Made by a program: the position numbers and the translations under genes. 64,000 nucleotides of DNA from Vigna angularis (taxonomy: Eukaryota; Streptophyta; Magnoliopsida; Fabales; Fabaceae), in contig NC_068971.1 in assembly GCF_016808095.1 (NCBI RefSeq), forward strand, positions 29,905,631 to 29,969,630. The letters are read 5' to 3'. Position 1 is the first letter of the stretch. Each line of letters opens with the position of its first letter. Positions 32,640 to 45,549 of this stretch are shown here, one piece after another. The notes beneath the pieces are model-generated. The model was given only the letters and a program-made list of their open reading frames with translations, made no database searches and was not told the origin of the DNA.

Positions 32640-33845
32640 CCTCACGAGGTTACTACTTAGCAGGACTGGAGGAAACGATCCTAAAGAATAGAAAACGAAG
32701 GATATGCCATCAATCATCTTTCTCTGTTCAAAGGAGACAAGTTCGACTGTTGGAAGCAAATAATGATTGCATTCTTTGAATCATGTCACATTGACATGTG
32801 GGACGTGTGGAAAATGACAACTACATTTCTGTAGATGAAGAAGGAGAACCACTCTTAAAAAGCAAGTGGACTGACAAACAGAAACAACATTACTTACTAA
32901 ACACTAAAGCTCGCAACTCACTGATGTGTGCTCTCTTAGAAGAATACAAGAAGGTCATGCTTACCAAGGAGAAAAAGAAATGTGAGACACCTTGGTCATC
33001 ACATACGTGGGATCAAATGAAGACAAAAGGAATAAGCTGAGCTTGCTGACAAGACAATACAAACTGTTTTCTATGCTTAAAAATGAAAACATTCAAAGCA
33101 TGTTCAGTAGATTCCAATCAATCCTAAACAAGTTGAAGTCCTTGGGAAAGTCATATGAGAACTTCAATATGATTGAAAAAATCTTGCGAAGTCTTCCTGA
33201 GCAATGGAGACCTTAGGTCACAACTCTATGTACGTCAAAGAATCTAGACGAAATGAGTCAAAGGGAGCTAGTAGGGATACTAAAAGTTCATGAGCTCAAG
33301 CTTCTTCAAGATGGCTCCATCAAGAAGGAGAAAAGCATCACTCTCAAAGCTCTCAAGAAGACACCCACCAAGGCTCTTAGAACAGATGAATCCTCTGAGA
33401 AGTCAAACGATGAACATGACTCCACGGAAGAGAACGAAGAAAATGATATTTCATTCATCACGAGAAAGCTCCAAACATTATGGAGGAAAAGAAAAGGCAC
33501 AATTTTCAAGACCAGACGTCTCATATCTGGTTCCAAGAACATTACAAGAGATAGACGACCAGAAGATACAATTGTCTGTTGCGAGTGCAACAAACCTAGA
33601 CATTTCATATGAGAATGTACCGAGCTTGAAAAGATGAAGAAAAAGTCAGTCGGGCCTAGATATGAAAAGAAAAAAATGTTGATGAGCACTTGGGAAGACC
33701 TGGACACATCTAACGAGGACGAAGATGCCAAAGTATGCTTGGTCGAAGGAAGTACTGAGAGTACATCAAACGAATATGATGACAAGGTATATTTTTCTGA
33801 TCTACACTTAGTAAGAAATGCATATTATGAACTACTGTCATATTT
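32640..33845 (+). pseudogene. SIRE-like copia gag (UBN2-type), frameshifted and truncated
   Basis: After the primer-binding site, gag homology can be followed in shifting frames. First comes a 'FDCWKQIMIAFFES' type block (near 32735-32785), then LLNTKARNSLMCALLEEY and TRQYKLFSMLKNENIQSMFS, then FNMIEKILRSLPEQWRP followed by a stop (33214-33216). Next are a basic linker, a CCHC-like knuckle CCECNKPRHFIxEC with one stop inside, and the acidic tail STWEDLDTSNEDEDAKVCLV. Similarity ends at about 33845, where the truncated long LTR is joined. Several frameshifts and stops make it non-functional. Antisense frames here are shadows. Confidence 0.88.
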
Positions 33846-35420
33846 GTCTAACCACAAACCTCAATCTCTGATTATCATCATGTTCTACAGCTCCTCAAGC
33901 TTGGTTCACATATATTCTTCATCAAATTTGCCATTTTCACCAAAATGCACTGTGATAATCGGTTATCACTTAAGATAATTGATTACCTCAGTGAAATTTT
34001 TCTCAGAAACATCACGCGGGATAATCGATTATCATCCTAGATAATCAATTATTCCCAAAACCACACTCAAAACCAATGCGTAGATAATCGATTATAACTA
34101 ATGATAATTAATTATTGCCGAATCGAAACACATCTTAGACATGATTCAAGCATTCAAACATACAAACATCACATACCCATGTAAACATACCCATGTAAAC
34201 ATACCCATGTAAACATACTCAAACACATATAATACATCACTTGAATCATCCACATCCAATCATTGACATGTTATACCCCCAATAATAGGGTGCAAAAGAG
34301 TCTCCGATAAAAACACCAAATAGGGTTTTCAATCAACCGAACTAACTAAGCATAATGCTTACAAATGAGAACAAAGAAGATGAAAATTCTCCAAAACAGA
34401 GTTGTTGATGTGAGACTATTTTCTCCCAAACTAGACATTTGATTGATGAAAATTCTCCAAAACACTAGTGTAGGTTTTATGTTATGCAAGAATGACTTCT
34501 TCTCTTCCTCTCTCTCACTTGGCTTTTTCCTATTTTCAAATGACTCTAATGTGCCCTACTAATATGACCCATCTCCATTAAAACAAAGTGAGACCTAATG
34601 GTTCACATTATTTGGCCTATGCTCCACATAGGAAGGGATCCCAATAACCCAACACTTACAACATATATTTGCATGAAAACCCCCAAGCATTATAACTTTG
34701 TTCTCTCTTAACATCAAACCATCTATTGGGATAACCCAACAAAACATACATAGTACTTTCATAGGGAAACTCATCACAAATATTATATAAACCCTATGCC
34801 CATGCATACACTAACTCTTACCCAACAATAACCACACATAATCATAATCATAATTATGCACACATGGATTAAAACTAGAATTAACCAATCAAGATAATCA
34901 ATAATTCATGGCATACAACAACAAGCAAACAAAGGTAAGCTTCCACATACCTTAGCCAATCTTAAGGCTTTATCTACAATCCTAAAACACCACCAATCTT
35001 CTTTTGTACTAAAAATTTCCCGTCGCTCTCTCTCTCTTCTTCTCCCAAAACGTCAATCTCCTCTATTCCTTTGTTTTCTCTCTTTGATTTAGAGTTTCTA
35101 GGGTTTCTGAACACAAAATCATCTCTTTCTCTATATCTTAATATTTATAAATCAACCTAACTCTATCTCTAATATTTTCTCACTTATAATAATACATTTT
35201 ATTCTTATTTATTATAATTAGTCTATCAATAGTACATATTATTATTATCTATCCATAATATTTAATTATATATAATAATATCTCAATATACCATTTAAAT
35301 TATCTACAATATCTAATAATAATAATATCTCTTTTAAATATCTAAACCCACAAAAAATTATATTTCCTATTTTCTTTCAATAATATTATTTTTAAGACCC
35401 CTATTTTCCCGGACCTTACA
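33846..35420 (+). mobile_element. 5'-truncated copy of the TGTAACACCCC long LTR
   Basis: Matches the solo LTR at 6107-8998 in two blocks: 33850-33985 to about 7217-7352, and 34925-35420 to 8505-8998, including CTTTGATTTAGAGTTTCTAG. It ends in CCCGGACCTTACA at 35420. The first half of the LTR is missing and the middle differs. Confidence 0.8.
33955..34115. promoter_or_regulatory. Three phased palindrome pairs, each 20 bp
   Basis: The pairs start at 33955/33975 (ATAATCGGTTAT, ATAATTGATTAC), 34021/34041 (ATAATCGATTAT, ATAATCAATTAT) and 34084/34104 (ATAATCGATTAT, ATAATTAATTAT). Each has an 8-bp spacer of different sequence. Confidence 0.45.
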
Positions 35421-36500
35421 TTGACATGACCATTAGGATGGTCATCTCCATAAAAATCGCACCTTATCTCTTGCTGGTGCGGTTGGCGTTAATATACATT
35501 GCTTACAATTGCTGAGGCAACTTAGCCATATGTTAAGTTAAGATTTCCATTAGTTGAGAAAGAAGTTCGTTCTGTGCAAAGTGCATCATGAGCACTAAGT
35601 TTAAAAACTCCTCTCTTTTATGCTGGTATTCTCCCATGTTAGCTTCTCAAGTCAATGGAAGTCACGATCTCAATAATAATGATGGCTTCTTCATCAGTTT
35701 TGAAGAGTACCTAGCCACCTAAAGATGCATCTGATGTCATCTTAGTCTAAGATTGCAACTCATTATAGAAGGTTTGCGCTTTCATTTCTATGTTGAATCC
35801 ATGACTAAGACACTTTCTTAGTACAACTTTGAATCTTTCCCAAGCTTCACATAATGGTTTGTCCACTCCTTGAACGAAAGTAGCAACTACAACCTTTATC
35901 TCTATGCTCTTAGATGGTATAGGAAGAAACGAGCTAAGAACTTATATTCAACATCCTCCCAGTTGGTCAAACTTTGAATAAGTTATGCCTGAAGCCAAAC
36001 CTTTACTTTTCCATTCAGTGAAAATGGGAATGTATAACGCTTCTTCATCCTCCCTCATTATACCCACAAAGTCACACAATTCATAAAAAGTGATCGGATG
36101 AGCATGCGGGTCTTCATTGTCCACTACAGAGAATTTATTAGACTTGATGAGCTGGAGTAGAACAAGTTTCATTTCTACGAGCTTTTCACTCATAGTGGGC
36201 CTCACAATACTTGAGAAGTTTCTCGGGATCGTATAGGTGATTGAGTCCACTATGGTTCTCCTTGGAGGTGGTCTTGCACCAACCATCTGATTTACAGAAG
36301 AAGTATCAAGTTGTTCAACAGTTCGAGTGTTGATACAAGATGGAGAATCAATGGCAGATTCTTGAGCTCGAACTCTTCGTCTCCTTGTGTTGCTATTGTT
36401 TCTTCGAGTTGTTTTCTCAATCTTAGGGTCAACAAGGAGCAGTTATGGTGACATAATACTCCTTGTATTGATGTTACCCTGCATACACTAGTGAACAACT
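35421..36500 (-). pseudogene. Athila-like Ty3/gypsy gag (broken)
   Basis: The minus strand reads a retrotransposon gag. The best segment (35948-36286) holds IPRNFSSIVRPTMSEKLVEM and DNEDPHAHPITFYELCDFVG, typical of Athila-type gag. After frameshifts come LTNWEDVEYKFLARFF, FVQGVDKPLCEAWERFK and LRKCLSHGF. Near 35421-35460 CDFYGDDHPNGH corresponds to the zinc-finger motif CxxCxxxHxxxxC with two cysteines lost. Similarity stops exactly at the end of the long LTR (35420). There are several stops. It is closely followed (minus-strand upstream) by a matching primer-binding site. Confidence 0.85.
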
Positions 36501-36623
36501 AAACTAGAGCTAAAAGTTAGCCCAAAATAATTTGGAAAATAATTACAAGAAATTAAAAATTTATGAACAAAAGAATAAATTCTAAATTTGTTAAGAATCA
36601 CACAAAAGTTTAGTTTTAATAAA

Positions 36624-36643
36624 GGTCCCCGACAACGGTGTCA
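36624..36643 (-). other. Primer-binding site of the Athila-like element
   Basis: The minus strand reads TGACACCGTTGTCGGGGACC, versus the usual TGGCGCCGTTGCCGGGGA for a tRNA-Asp-primed Athila-type element. The three differences are all C-to-T/G-to-A type transitions, as expected from decay of methylated cytosines. Confidence 0.8.
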
Positions 36644-37040
36644 AAAACATGTTAGCTATTTGGCAAACATACCAAATCATTCAAGTAATAAATAAGTAAA
36701 ATCGAATATCTTTTACCAAGGGACTCATGTGTTGAGATTGTTGATAGGGGGAACACAGTTTTAGTTGAACCCATAATCTCAGTGATATCTATGGTTTTGA
36801 TGATGACAACACATAGTTAATAAAAACTCATGTGGTTGTACTATGTTACATGTTACATGCTTATATGCTTATTGTGTTGTATTTGTTAAAGCATGTATGT
36901 AAACATATTATGTTGATCAATGCATAACACTTTGATTGATATGTGATTTTCTCTGTGTATGCATAACATAAGGTTTCGGAAATGAAAAACCACAAACACT
37001 TAAATTGAACTTTAAAGTGTGGAAAAACAATAGTTTTAAG

Positions 37041-37358
37041 TCGATTACATTATTTGTGAAATCGATTAAAACTCGTGTGTTTGCACAAATATTTTTCAAG
37101 TGTGTTTGCACAAATATTTTCCAAGTGCTTTTACTTAATCGAATGCATGCAACTTGTATTCGACTAAGTTAGTTGTTGTTTTGAAAACTGATTAAATGCT
37201 TGACATAACTGTCATAACGGTCATATTTTTGAATATGTTGACCAAGCATTTATTATAAATCGATTACATTAAATGCACTTTCAATTAATGCATTTGACTG
37301 CTATTATTTTTATATAACTGATAAATGTATTCAATTACATTAATAGTTAAATCGATTA
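37041..37358. promoter_or_regulatory. Four TCGATTA site pairs, each 21 bp
   Basis: The pairs start at 37041/37062, 37139/37160, 37260/37281 and 37331/37352, all TCGATTA or one- or two-base variants (TCAATTA, TCGACTA, TCGAATG). The spacer sequences differ. Confidence 0.45.
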
Positions 37359-37918
37359 AAACGCGTATGTTTGGTAAAAAACAATATATTGACTCATGAC
37401 TTGATTTTTTTAAGAAGAACAATTGATTCTAACACTTTCATATCTTTCAGAATATTGTGAAATATCTTATAGAAGAGGAAAAAGCTCCAAGAACCAAGAA
37501 CCACCATGGTGATCTTGATGGATTCTTGAGCTGCAAGGTTTATTGGATTTGAACGCTTGATCACTCTACATAACAAGGTGTATATTGCTCGATCAGGAAC
37601 TTTTGCAATCATGAAGATTGGTTGGTTTCCCTATGGTGTTTGCAGGAAGAAGAAATGTGTTCTTGACTTTGAGGGTAGCTCAAAGGGTTCGACAGGAGAA
37701 AATGGTGTTCTTGTTGCGTGTCTTGTTTGTTCTATTGCCTATATTAGATTAGAGGGTTAGAGAGGTGTTTTACATTTTTGACGTGAGGTCGCTGTAAAAA
37801 CCTTGATCTCTATACTACATTTGCTTCCTGTGGTTGGAAGGACACTGGATGTAGACTTGGCCGAACCAGTAGAAAAACCAGTGTTTGAATTTTCTGATCC
37901 CTACACTTTTCATTACAG

Positions 37919-37946
37919 TCGATTAATCTATTTCTATATTCGATTA
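37919..37946. promoter_or_regulatory. TCGATTA pair, 21 bp
   Basis: Two perfect TCGATTA copies start at 37919 and 37940, near the 3' end of the same solo LTR. Confidence 0.45.
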
Positions 37947-39200
37947 AGTGAACTGCTACATTACATATCATTTAACTTGCCATTCAAAAAAAGCGTAAAA
38001 ACATCCTATTTTGTGAAAAAGATTTTGAAAGCTTATATTTTTACGCTTCACTAATTCACCCCCTTCTTGGTGTGAGAATTTAAGCCTTTCTTTTTTAACA
38101 TCATGTAACACCAAACAATCGTATAATTTGTAACTAATATAGACTAAAGAATGATTCCATTAATTAAGTTTTGGGTGCAATTAAAGTAAATATGATGCAT
38201 AAATAGTAAAATGAACTTTGGTAGCTAAAACACTTGGAAATAGAATTAGAGTAAAAATTATATGAATTGGTATTGTTGGCGTAAGATTTCATTCTCTTCA
38301 CTCTTATGCTTATAAAATTACGTCCTCTTCATTAATAAGTTAAGGCCAATCTATTAATTTACTCAAACTCTAATCCCTTAGTAGAAAGAGCCTAGACTTC
38401 CTTATTGGAATTCAACCCCTTAACAATCCTAACAAGTAATTCTGCTTTAAGAATTGAGATCTAAGACAACCAAAGGTCCAAGTTCTATCCCTAGATACAA
38501 TTTCCTTTAGGTATTTTGTTCTAGATCTAGATCCACAAGATATTTTCCAATATCAAACAAAACAATTATCAAGCTATGAGTGGTCAAATCATAACAAGCA
38601 TTAAGTAAAGGAACGAAATACTAACATTCAATGAAAGAGACAGATAAACATTCAAAATAATTACAAATTGCATAAGAGTTGTGGTTACATCTATCCTCAA
38701 CAAGAACAAAATTGGCTCTCATCGTCATGGAGAGCTCAAGCTTACAAATGAAAGAAGGAAGAGACCCAAGGAAGAAGAAAAGGATGTTCCCACAACCCCT
38801 AGCTAGCCTTCAAGTGCTATAGAAGAGAATTCTCGCGTCCAACTGCTAAGAGATCTAGATCTCTTCGTGTTTTAGATCTAAATAGGTTGAATTTGCCACA
38901 ACAACGAAAGTGGCACTTAACGGCAGCTCAACAGTAGCCTAGTGCCAAAAATGCAAACCAAATGGCGCTCAACAATAGTCCAGCGAAGCCTCAACAATAG
39001 AAAGCCGAGAGCTTTGACGCTCAACAACAAGAAGGTGTCGCTCAGCACAAAGTATCTTGTTTGATCTTCTATTTTTGCACTTCTTCCTTCTTCTATGATC
39101 TTCCAATCTTTGATTGGCACATAACCTTCGTGTACTTGATCTCGATACACTCAAAATTGAAGATTAGTGATAAAAATTGACTCAATATAGCTCAAGATGT

Positions 39201-40420
39201 AATTACTTAATAAAATAGGATAAAATGACGAATCAAGAAGGTAAAAAGCTAAGGAAGAATTTATTTTGTTCATAATTCAAGACTAAAATGATGGTAGACA
39301 TTATCACAAATCCATCTAGAGAAAAGGAACCAAACCTAGCTTTATTGTTACGAGTAAAATGACATAACAAAAAAATTTCGTCACCCAACACTAACTGAAC
39401 CGACAAGATAAAATACACAACCACGTCTTTCAGCACAATTGAATTGACGAGGTGTAACCCACAATCATTTCTGCTAGCACTAACTGAACCAATAAGACAT
39501 ACCACACAACCACTTTCAAAAACAACTAGGAAAACAATAAGAACAGCTCGACCAAAAATAAAACAACTCGACCACATTCAACAATAGCTTAACAAACCAC
39601 AAAAACAACTCGACCCATGTCAAAAACCTTGTGGCTGACCTTTAAAACCTCTATACCGAGTTGTAAAAACCTATGTACCAAGTTCTAAAACAACTCAATC
39701 AAAACCAACCTGCCTCAATCAAAATTAAACCAACACAACGCAAAACAACACAACATGACAAAGTTAACTTAACTCACCAAAAGACAACATAGCCCAAAAA
39801 AGACCAACCTAGCCCAAAAAAGACCAACCTAGCCCAAAAAAGACCAACCTAGCTTGACAAAGACTAACCCAGCCTAACAAGACCAACACAATTCGATAAA
39901 GCCTAAACCAATCCAGAAACAAGCTAACATAGCTCGATCAAAAAACAACACAATAAGATTTCAACTTAACCACTCAATTTAAACCTACACAACTCGGTTT
40001 CCACTCAAAAACATATTGGATTCATCTTTAAATAACACCACAAATTCAACATAAAAACATTATGACAGTTATAACTTAAAATATTACTGTTCAACTTCAG
40101 ACAACCCGATACAAACAACAAACAACTTGGTATACAATCTCAACAACACGGTTTCAAGCTTTCAACAAATTGGTACAACCTTTAACATGCTCGGTTCAAA
40201 ATATAAACATTACACGTCAAACTTAAACAACACAAATTACACTTACAACAACACATCCACAATACTAAATAGCTTGGTTTCAACCATAAACAACACGGAT
40301 AAAAAATCTATATCGCATGGATCAACATAAAAAAACATGTTTTAAGCTTGAAACAACACGTCCAAAAACTCAACAGCTCGGTTCATACTATAAACAACAC
40401 AAAACCCTTTTATTTCTTGT
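39201..40420. repeat. A/C-rich strand-biased region with AACAACTCG/AACACG phrases
   Basis: From about 39300 the plus strand is strongly A- and C-rich and repeats short phrases such as AACAACTCGAC, CAACTCGGTT and AACAACACGG at irregular spacing. It may be the outer part of an LTR. It has no coding meaning that I can support. Confidence 0.5.
39791..39850 (+). repeat. 20-bp tandem repeat, three exact copies
   Basis: AGCCCAAAAAAGACCAACCT is repeated three times without change, followed by two degraded copies. Confidence 0.97.
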
Positions 40421-42742
40421 TTAACCAACAATTATACACTTTCCGTTTATATCCTTCACCATATATCAGTATAACCATAAATAATCATGTTTTGAATAAC
40501 AAAATCCTGACCAACAAGATTATGCATAGTAATTTAATATGTATATCTTGTAATCCAATAATGAAATAAATTATTCTAAATCATCAATTACCTAAATATT
40601 TACCAATAACTAGTCAAAATCAAAAGTGATTATCAGGAATAATTCCAAAAAAATTTACAAACCTTTCGAAATTCCTTCACATGCAAACAAGACTCCCCTG
40701 TAACATGCAAACGTAATCCCTAAACCCAATAATAACAAAAAAATATTTAACCTTTTGCAACATGATCACATAAAAAAAACAGGAAAGATCACCACCAAGT
40801 TGTTCCAAGTATTTACAATCATATAGAGGCAACAAAAAGAAACAAGGATAGCTCCTCTTATCTTATTTCCTATGACAACTTCTTTCCTTGGCTCTTGTTT
40901 CCATCGAGCAATATAAGATTTAAGATTATGTAATATGTTATAATGTAATTTGACACTATCACAACTTTTATCTTCAATATTTATTACATATTTGACATTC
41001 CAGAGCAAGTAATCTATAGGTAAAATATGTATTCCAAAGTTGTATAAAAGTAAAATATGTACTCGAAGTTCTGAACTCTATACAACATTCCTTTGCTCTT
41101 AGACATAAATCTGGCCCAAAAATCCACAAGGCTTTAACAGATTTTGCAAGGTTATGCTATTAGCACCGGAACTTTTACTTTTTGTACTGTTTGCTTGTTT
41201 TTGTCTGTAGTTGATTCGTAAAAATATCGTTCACTTATACTAGTTTCATGCAATATAATTCATTATCAATAAAATATAGAAATTATTTCCTATTTTTGTA
41301 ATATTATTTATTATACCGAAATATATATTGAAACGAGATTAAATTTAAGAAACTAATTTATGTAAAATCTGCGAAAAAGTAGGTGCAAAGGTAAGAGAGA
41401 AAAAAAGGAATCTTGTGAGAATGTAAGGAAAAGTAGGAGGTGTAGAGAATGAAATCCTAAGTGTGAATAGCGTGAGCCCTTTTGGTAAATGTTAAATCCA
41501 TATTAGGAATTGTCCAAAAAAGGCATTAAGAGGCCCGTTGGTTCGGAAGTTATGTTGGTGCGTGCCAGGGTTCAAATAAATGCTAATCTTTATCTATTTT
41601 AGTCTCTAAAATTTTGAAAATCTACTATTAACTTTTAGCTTAATTATAATTTTGGTTTCTATTCATCTCAAAGTTTTAGTCTCTCTTCTTTTAATAATTC
41701 AAAACTTTGATGGTTAATTGTTTTTATGTGATTCGATCCATTCATTTTTAATGTTATATAATTTTATTAAATATTTTAGTTCATTTATCGAAGTTTTTTT
41801 TTTTTGGAATATTACATATTTAGATTAGGAAAAAACAAATTATATTTATGATTTTTTTTACATGATTGAAAAGAGTAATAGATACATGGACGAGTTATTA
41901 CTAAATTTAGTTTGATACTAAATATATTTTTAAAAAATTGAAAATGGAATAAAGTTATGAATAACTAAAGTTAAGATATCAAAATTACATGAAACGTAGG
42001 ACCAAAATTAGGAATAACTATAATTTTAGAAACTAAATTGTTAAAAAGAAAAGGAAAAACTTAGAAAACAAAATTACAGATCTTGTAAAATGTAAAGACC
42101 AGACCACATTCATAATTAAGCGTCAATATTTCTTTGGATTTCTACTTTAATGTAAAAATGGATAAAATAAATAATATTTTATGAAGTAAGTAATTGATAA
42201 CATAAATAATTTCTTTAAGTAAAACACTAAAAGGCTAAATTGGTTCAATCTTAGAAACCTAATTTAGAGTTTTTGTCGTAAAAAGAGGTTCTTAATGCTA
42301 AAAGCGTAGAGTGAAGGTGAAGCCAATATATTTGATACCCGAAAGATCGAAAGGAATCTTCAGTATTCGTTTCTTTATTGTGTTTTCACTTTGTTTATAC
42401 ACAATTTTTTCTCCATTCAACTTGAAAATGTAAATAATTTACTATGAATATGATAGATAATTATTGAATCGTTTCACGAATCACATACTCGAATTATTTT
42501 ATCTAAAATTAAAAAATGTTTTGAAAATTATTTTAATCACAAATTTCTTGAAATTTTAGAAAACAGTGAAATTTAACTTCAATACAACTTGCTTCCGATG
42601 TATCCCAAATTAGTTATTATTTAAACTATGAAGTTTTAATTGAGGTTATGTATTTTTAACTAAAATAAGTGTAATTTTTGTTATAAGTACTTTTGCGTTG
42701 AGAGATTTTTCGTACTGTAGATCAGATTGTACCTCTCCACCT

Positions 42743-42746
<4 letters not shown>
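40421..42746. other. AT-rich spacer
   Basis: No gene recognised. Near 41580-41700 there are phrases of the TTTTAGTCTCTAAAATTTTG kind, common in dispersed legume repeats. The 80-codon frame on the minus strand at 40766-41008 has no recognisable content. Confidence 0.45.

Positions 42747-42802
<56 letters not shown>
42747..42802. repeat. (AT)n microsatellite
   Basis: About 28 AT units. Confidence 0.97.
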
Positions 42803-42805
<3 letters not shown>

Positions 42806-43865
42806 AAATGTATTTTAATATTTATTATATATTTAAACTTGGTAAATCCTTTAAAAAGTAATTATATTTAATTCTCAAAATTTGAAAGCTTTTAAAAACA
42901 ATTTCTACAATCATTTAATGAAGTGACATATATCTTAATTTGGAGGTAGATATGTGTTCAAACATGTCATTTCTTAACAACAAATTTTATTAAATATATG
43001 TCACTTTATAAAAGAAAATTTATATAGTGTCATTACATTTACTAATGAGGTGACGTATAGCTAAATATTGATGTTGATGTGTAAAAACACGTCACTTCTA
43101 ATCTTCAACGAAAAAAATGTCATTTCTTAATAATTATTAAACGTGACAAAATTAAATATCTATACCAGTTTTAAATAAAACTAATGGTATAATGCTGCAA
43201 ACTATAGAAAGAATAATTGTTTAACATTTGAAAATGTTTATAAAGATTAAAACTATAAAACAAAATGCACATTTAAGAATCAATTCAAATTGAACATTTT
43301 TTTAAGAATTGAAAGCATATTTGAATATTTTTATTGGCCATAAACAAAGATGAAAATATGTTTAATTGAAAAAGAAAGTCGTTACAATTGAGTATGGTTA
43401 CAGATTTGAAACTGACTTATTATACCTGTTCATGGTTTTCTTTTATCAAATTTCTCTTTAAATAATTTTTTTATTGATTGAATATTTAACATACCCTCGT
43501 GAATGAAAAACAGTAAAGGAAAAATGTAATAATAAAATAATTTTATGTCATAAAAATGATTTAAAATTGAAAATAAATATTTCATAATGAAATCTAAAAG
43601 TCATGATTTGGTAAATGTTAGAGATGTTGGGAATGAAATATACTAAACGTGTTATTTGATTCCTCTACCAATAAAATATAATTTTTTAAATAAATATAAA
43701 CTTTGAAACACTCTAAATTAGTTCAATTATTATGCTTATTAAAACATTAATATAATTAATATTTAGCATTAGAAAACTTTGCTTGTATTGCATTATTCCT
43801 CAATAATTTATATAGTAACGTTTTCAAAACATAATACTAATATAGTTAAAAAAGCAGAAATAAAT
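42803..43865. other. AT-rich spacer
   Basis: Nothing recognised apart from loosely repeated GTCACTT/AAGTGACAT words at 42910-43140. Confidence 0.45.
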
Positions 43866-44200
43866 ATGTTTTAAGAAAAAATAGAATAATATGTTTCGGT
43901 TGTGGTCACAACCGAGGCAAAAAGCCTAGCGAAAAAGAAAAAAAAATTAAAAAATAATCTACTGCCTCGGTTTAGGTCCCAACCGAGGCAATAGCTCACA
44001 TACTGCCTCGGTTCAGTAGGAACCGAGGCGAAAGGTATGTCGAAAAAAAAAATAAAAAAGGGAAAAACTCTACTGCTTCAGTTACCTATGAATCGAGACA
44101 TAATCCTACCCCTTTTTGTCTCGCCTGTATATGTCTTGGTTCAGGATCCGCTGCGTATAGACGAAAATAACCGAATTCATTTTCCTTTACTGCACTAGTG
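43866..44200. mobile_element. CACTA-type element relic (right end intact)
   Basis: Ends in TGCACTAGTG at 44200 (CACTAGTG is its own reverse complement). It carries repeated subterminal TGCCTCGGTT/AACCGAGGCA motifs in both orientations, as in the element at 54148-55384. The left end (TTAAGAAAAAATAG) is degraded and no 3-bp target duplication could be assigned. Confidence 0.65.
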
Positions 44201-45549
44201 TCTCTTACATGCATCATTCTCTGTTCACATATAACATACGATCATCGCAGATAGATAAAACCACAACAGACAAAAAAGACAATGGTAAGTTATTAAATTT
44301 TTACTAACAGTTTTATATTAAAGTCATAATAAAAGATTATACATATATTTTTATAGATTTACACATGACTATAATAAAAGACTTATCATATAATTGTATT
44401 CTTACATAATTTCATAAAATAAGTAATATCTTTAACAATCACATAATCTCACATTATACCTTCATAGTCTTTCTTACTTATCACACTCATCAAACATTAG
44501 ACGCTACTATTGAAAGACTTTGTGTATTGATTAGAATTTGAGACTATGCACATGTTATACTCACCCACATCTTTCCAGGGTTCTCGTCATCCTATGGCCA
44601 CATCTCATTCCACAAAGTGTAATAGGGTGAATCACTCATCTATAGATTTCACAATGAATGTTAAATCTAGAGATAATGACCTCTTTCAACTCTCAACCTA
44701 AGTATCTTCCTCTATGTGAATCCAATACTTAACAGAGTTAGGATAGTCTCACTATAATTCTCACATCAATACACCTCACACAACAAATCAACACTAGAGC
44801 TTCCACCTTTAGAACTACTACATTCTCATCTCAAATCATACATTTCAAACCAAAGTAAAAATACAACTACTTACAAATACATACAACATTCATACCTCGT
44901 TCATCCATCACATCCTCATGAAATCTTCAATCACACCATGTCATAATTTGTTTTCTACTTCCATCCAAACTCATCACATTATTTAATTCAATTGGAATAT
45001 TAACAATACATCATTGATTTTCTATTACATTAGCCTAATTTTCACATACACTATTTACATTAAGTACATCAAAATGGTGAATAGCATTTTTCTAACCTCA
45101 TAACTCTAATCAAAGATCTCAATGGTTCAAATAAGTTTCATATGTCTAGAATCAACTATCAAACTTTCAGCTAGATCTAATAGTTAACGGAGTGGGAATC
45201 CCAATTTTTTGAAGACTTCCCATAACCCAAAATAGGGTGCATCCAATGCCCAATGCTAGATCCCCTAATGCTCACTATAAAGTGAGCGTCTAATGGTCCC
45301 AAAGTGGTGTCCCATGTCATGAACTCTGGAACCATTTACTTCGTAGTGCCCAACAATTCTAGGGTGGTGTCAATGCTTTGAACTCTGGAACCACTTACTT
45401 CGTAGTGCCCAACAATTCTAGGGTGGTGTCAATGCTTTGACTCTGATGCTCATTTCCAGGTTTCCCCAAATGGCGTCCAATGGTTTTGTGATACCACTCG
45501 ATATTGTATAAGAGTTTTAGCTCCCAAATTGACTTAATTAGGCTTTCCA
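44201..45549 (+). mobile_element. Fragment of a TGTAAC-family LTR
   Basis: Near 44230 ACATACGATCATCGCAGATA, followed by an A-rich stretch and AATGGTAAG, matches the block conserved at 5010, 6370 and 48270. The LTR start is missing; the CACTA relic lies at that junction. Confidence 0.55.
45321..45438 (+). repeat. 59-bp tandem duplication
   Basis: Two units start GAACTCTGGAACCA at 45321 and 45380 and differ at about one position. Confidence 0.95.

Larger units (their letters stand above)
36730..38100 (+). mobile_element. Solo copia LTR (SIRE-like)
   Basis: A 1371-bp LTR starting TGTTGAGATTGTTGATAGGG and ending TTTTTTAACA, with a perfect 5-bp target duplication TCATG (36725-36729 and 38101-38105). 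The closing part has the TTCACCCCCTTCTTGGTGTG phrase common near SIRE LTR ends. It carries five pairs of TCGATTA-type sites, each 21 bp apart. Confidence 0.88.
36650..39200 (-). mobile_element. LTR of the Athila-like element, split by a solo LTR
   Basis: The inner end is TGTTAGC at 36650, reading ...GCTAACA on the minus strand, six bases from the primer-binding site. The outer boundary is not fixed (39.2 to possibly 39.6 kb). The part after the insertion (38106-39200) is non-coding, with GCTCAACA-type short repeats at 38920-39050. Confidence 0.55.

Noticed and set aside
33306..33785. 159-codon minus-strand frame
   Set aside because: Antisense of the copia gag; its Ser-rich content mirrors the acidic/lysine-rich sense strand.
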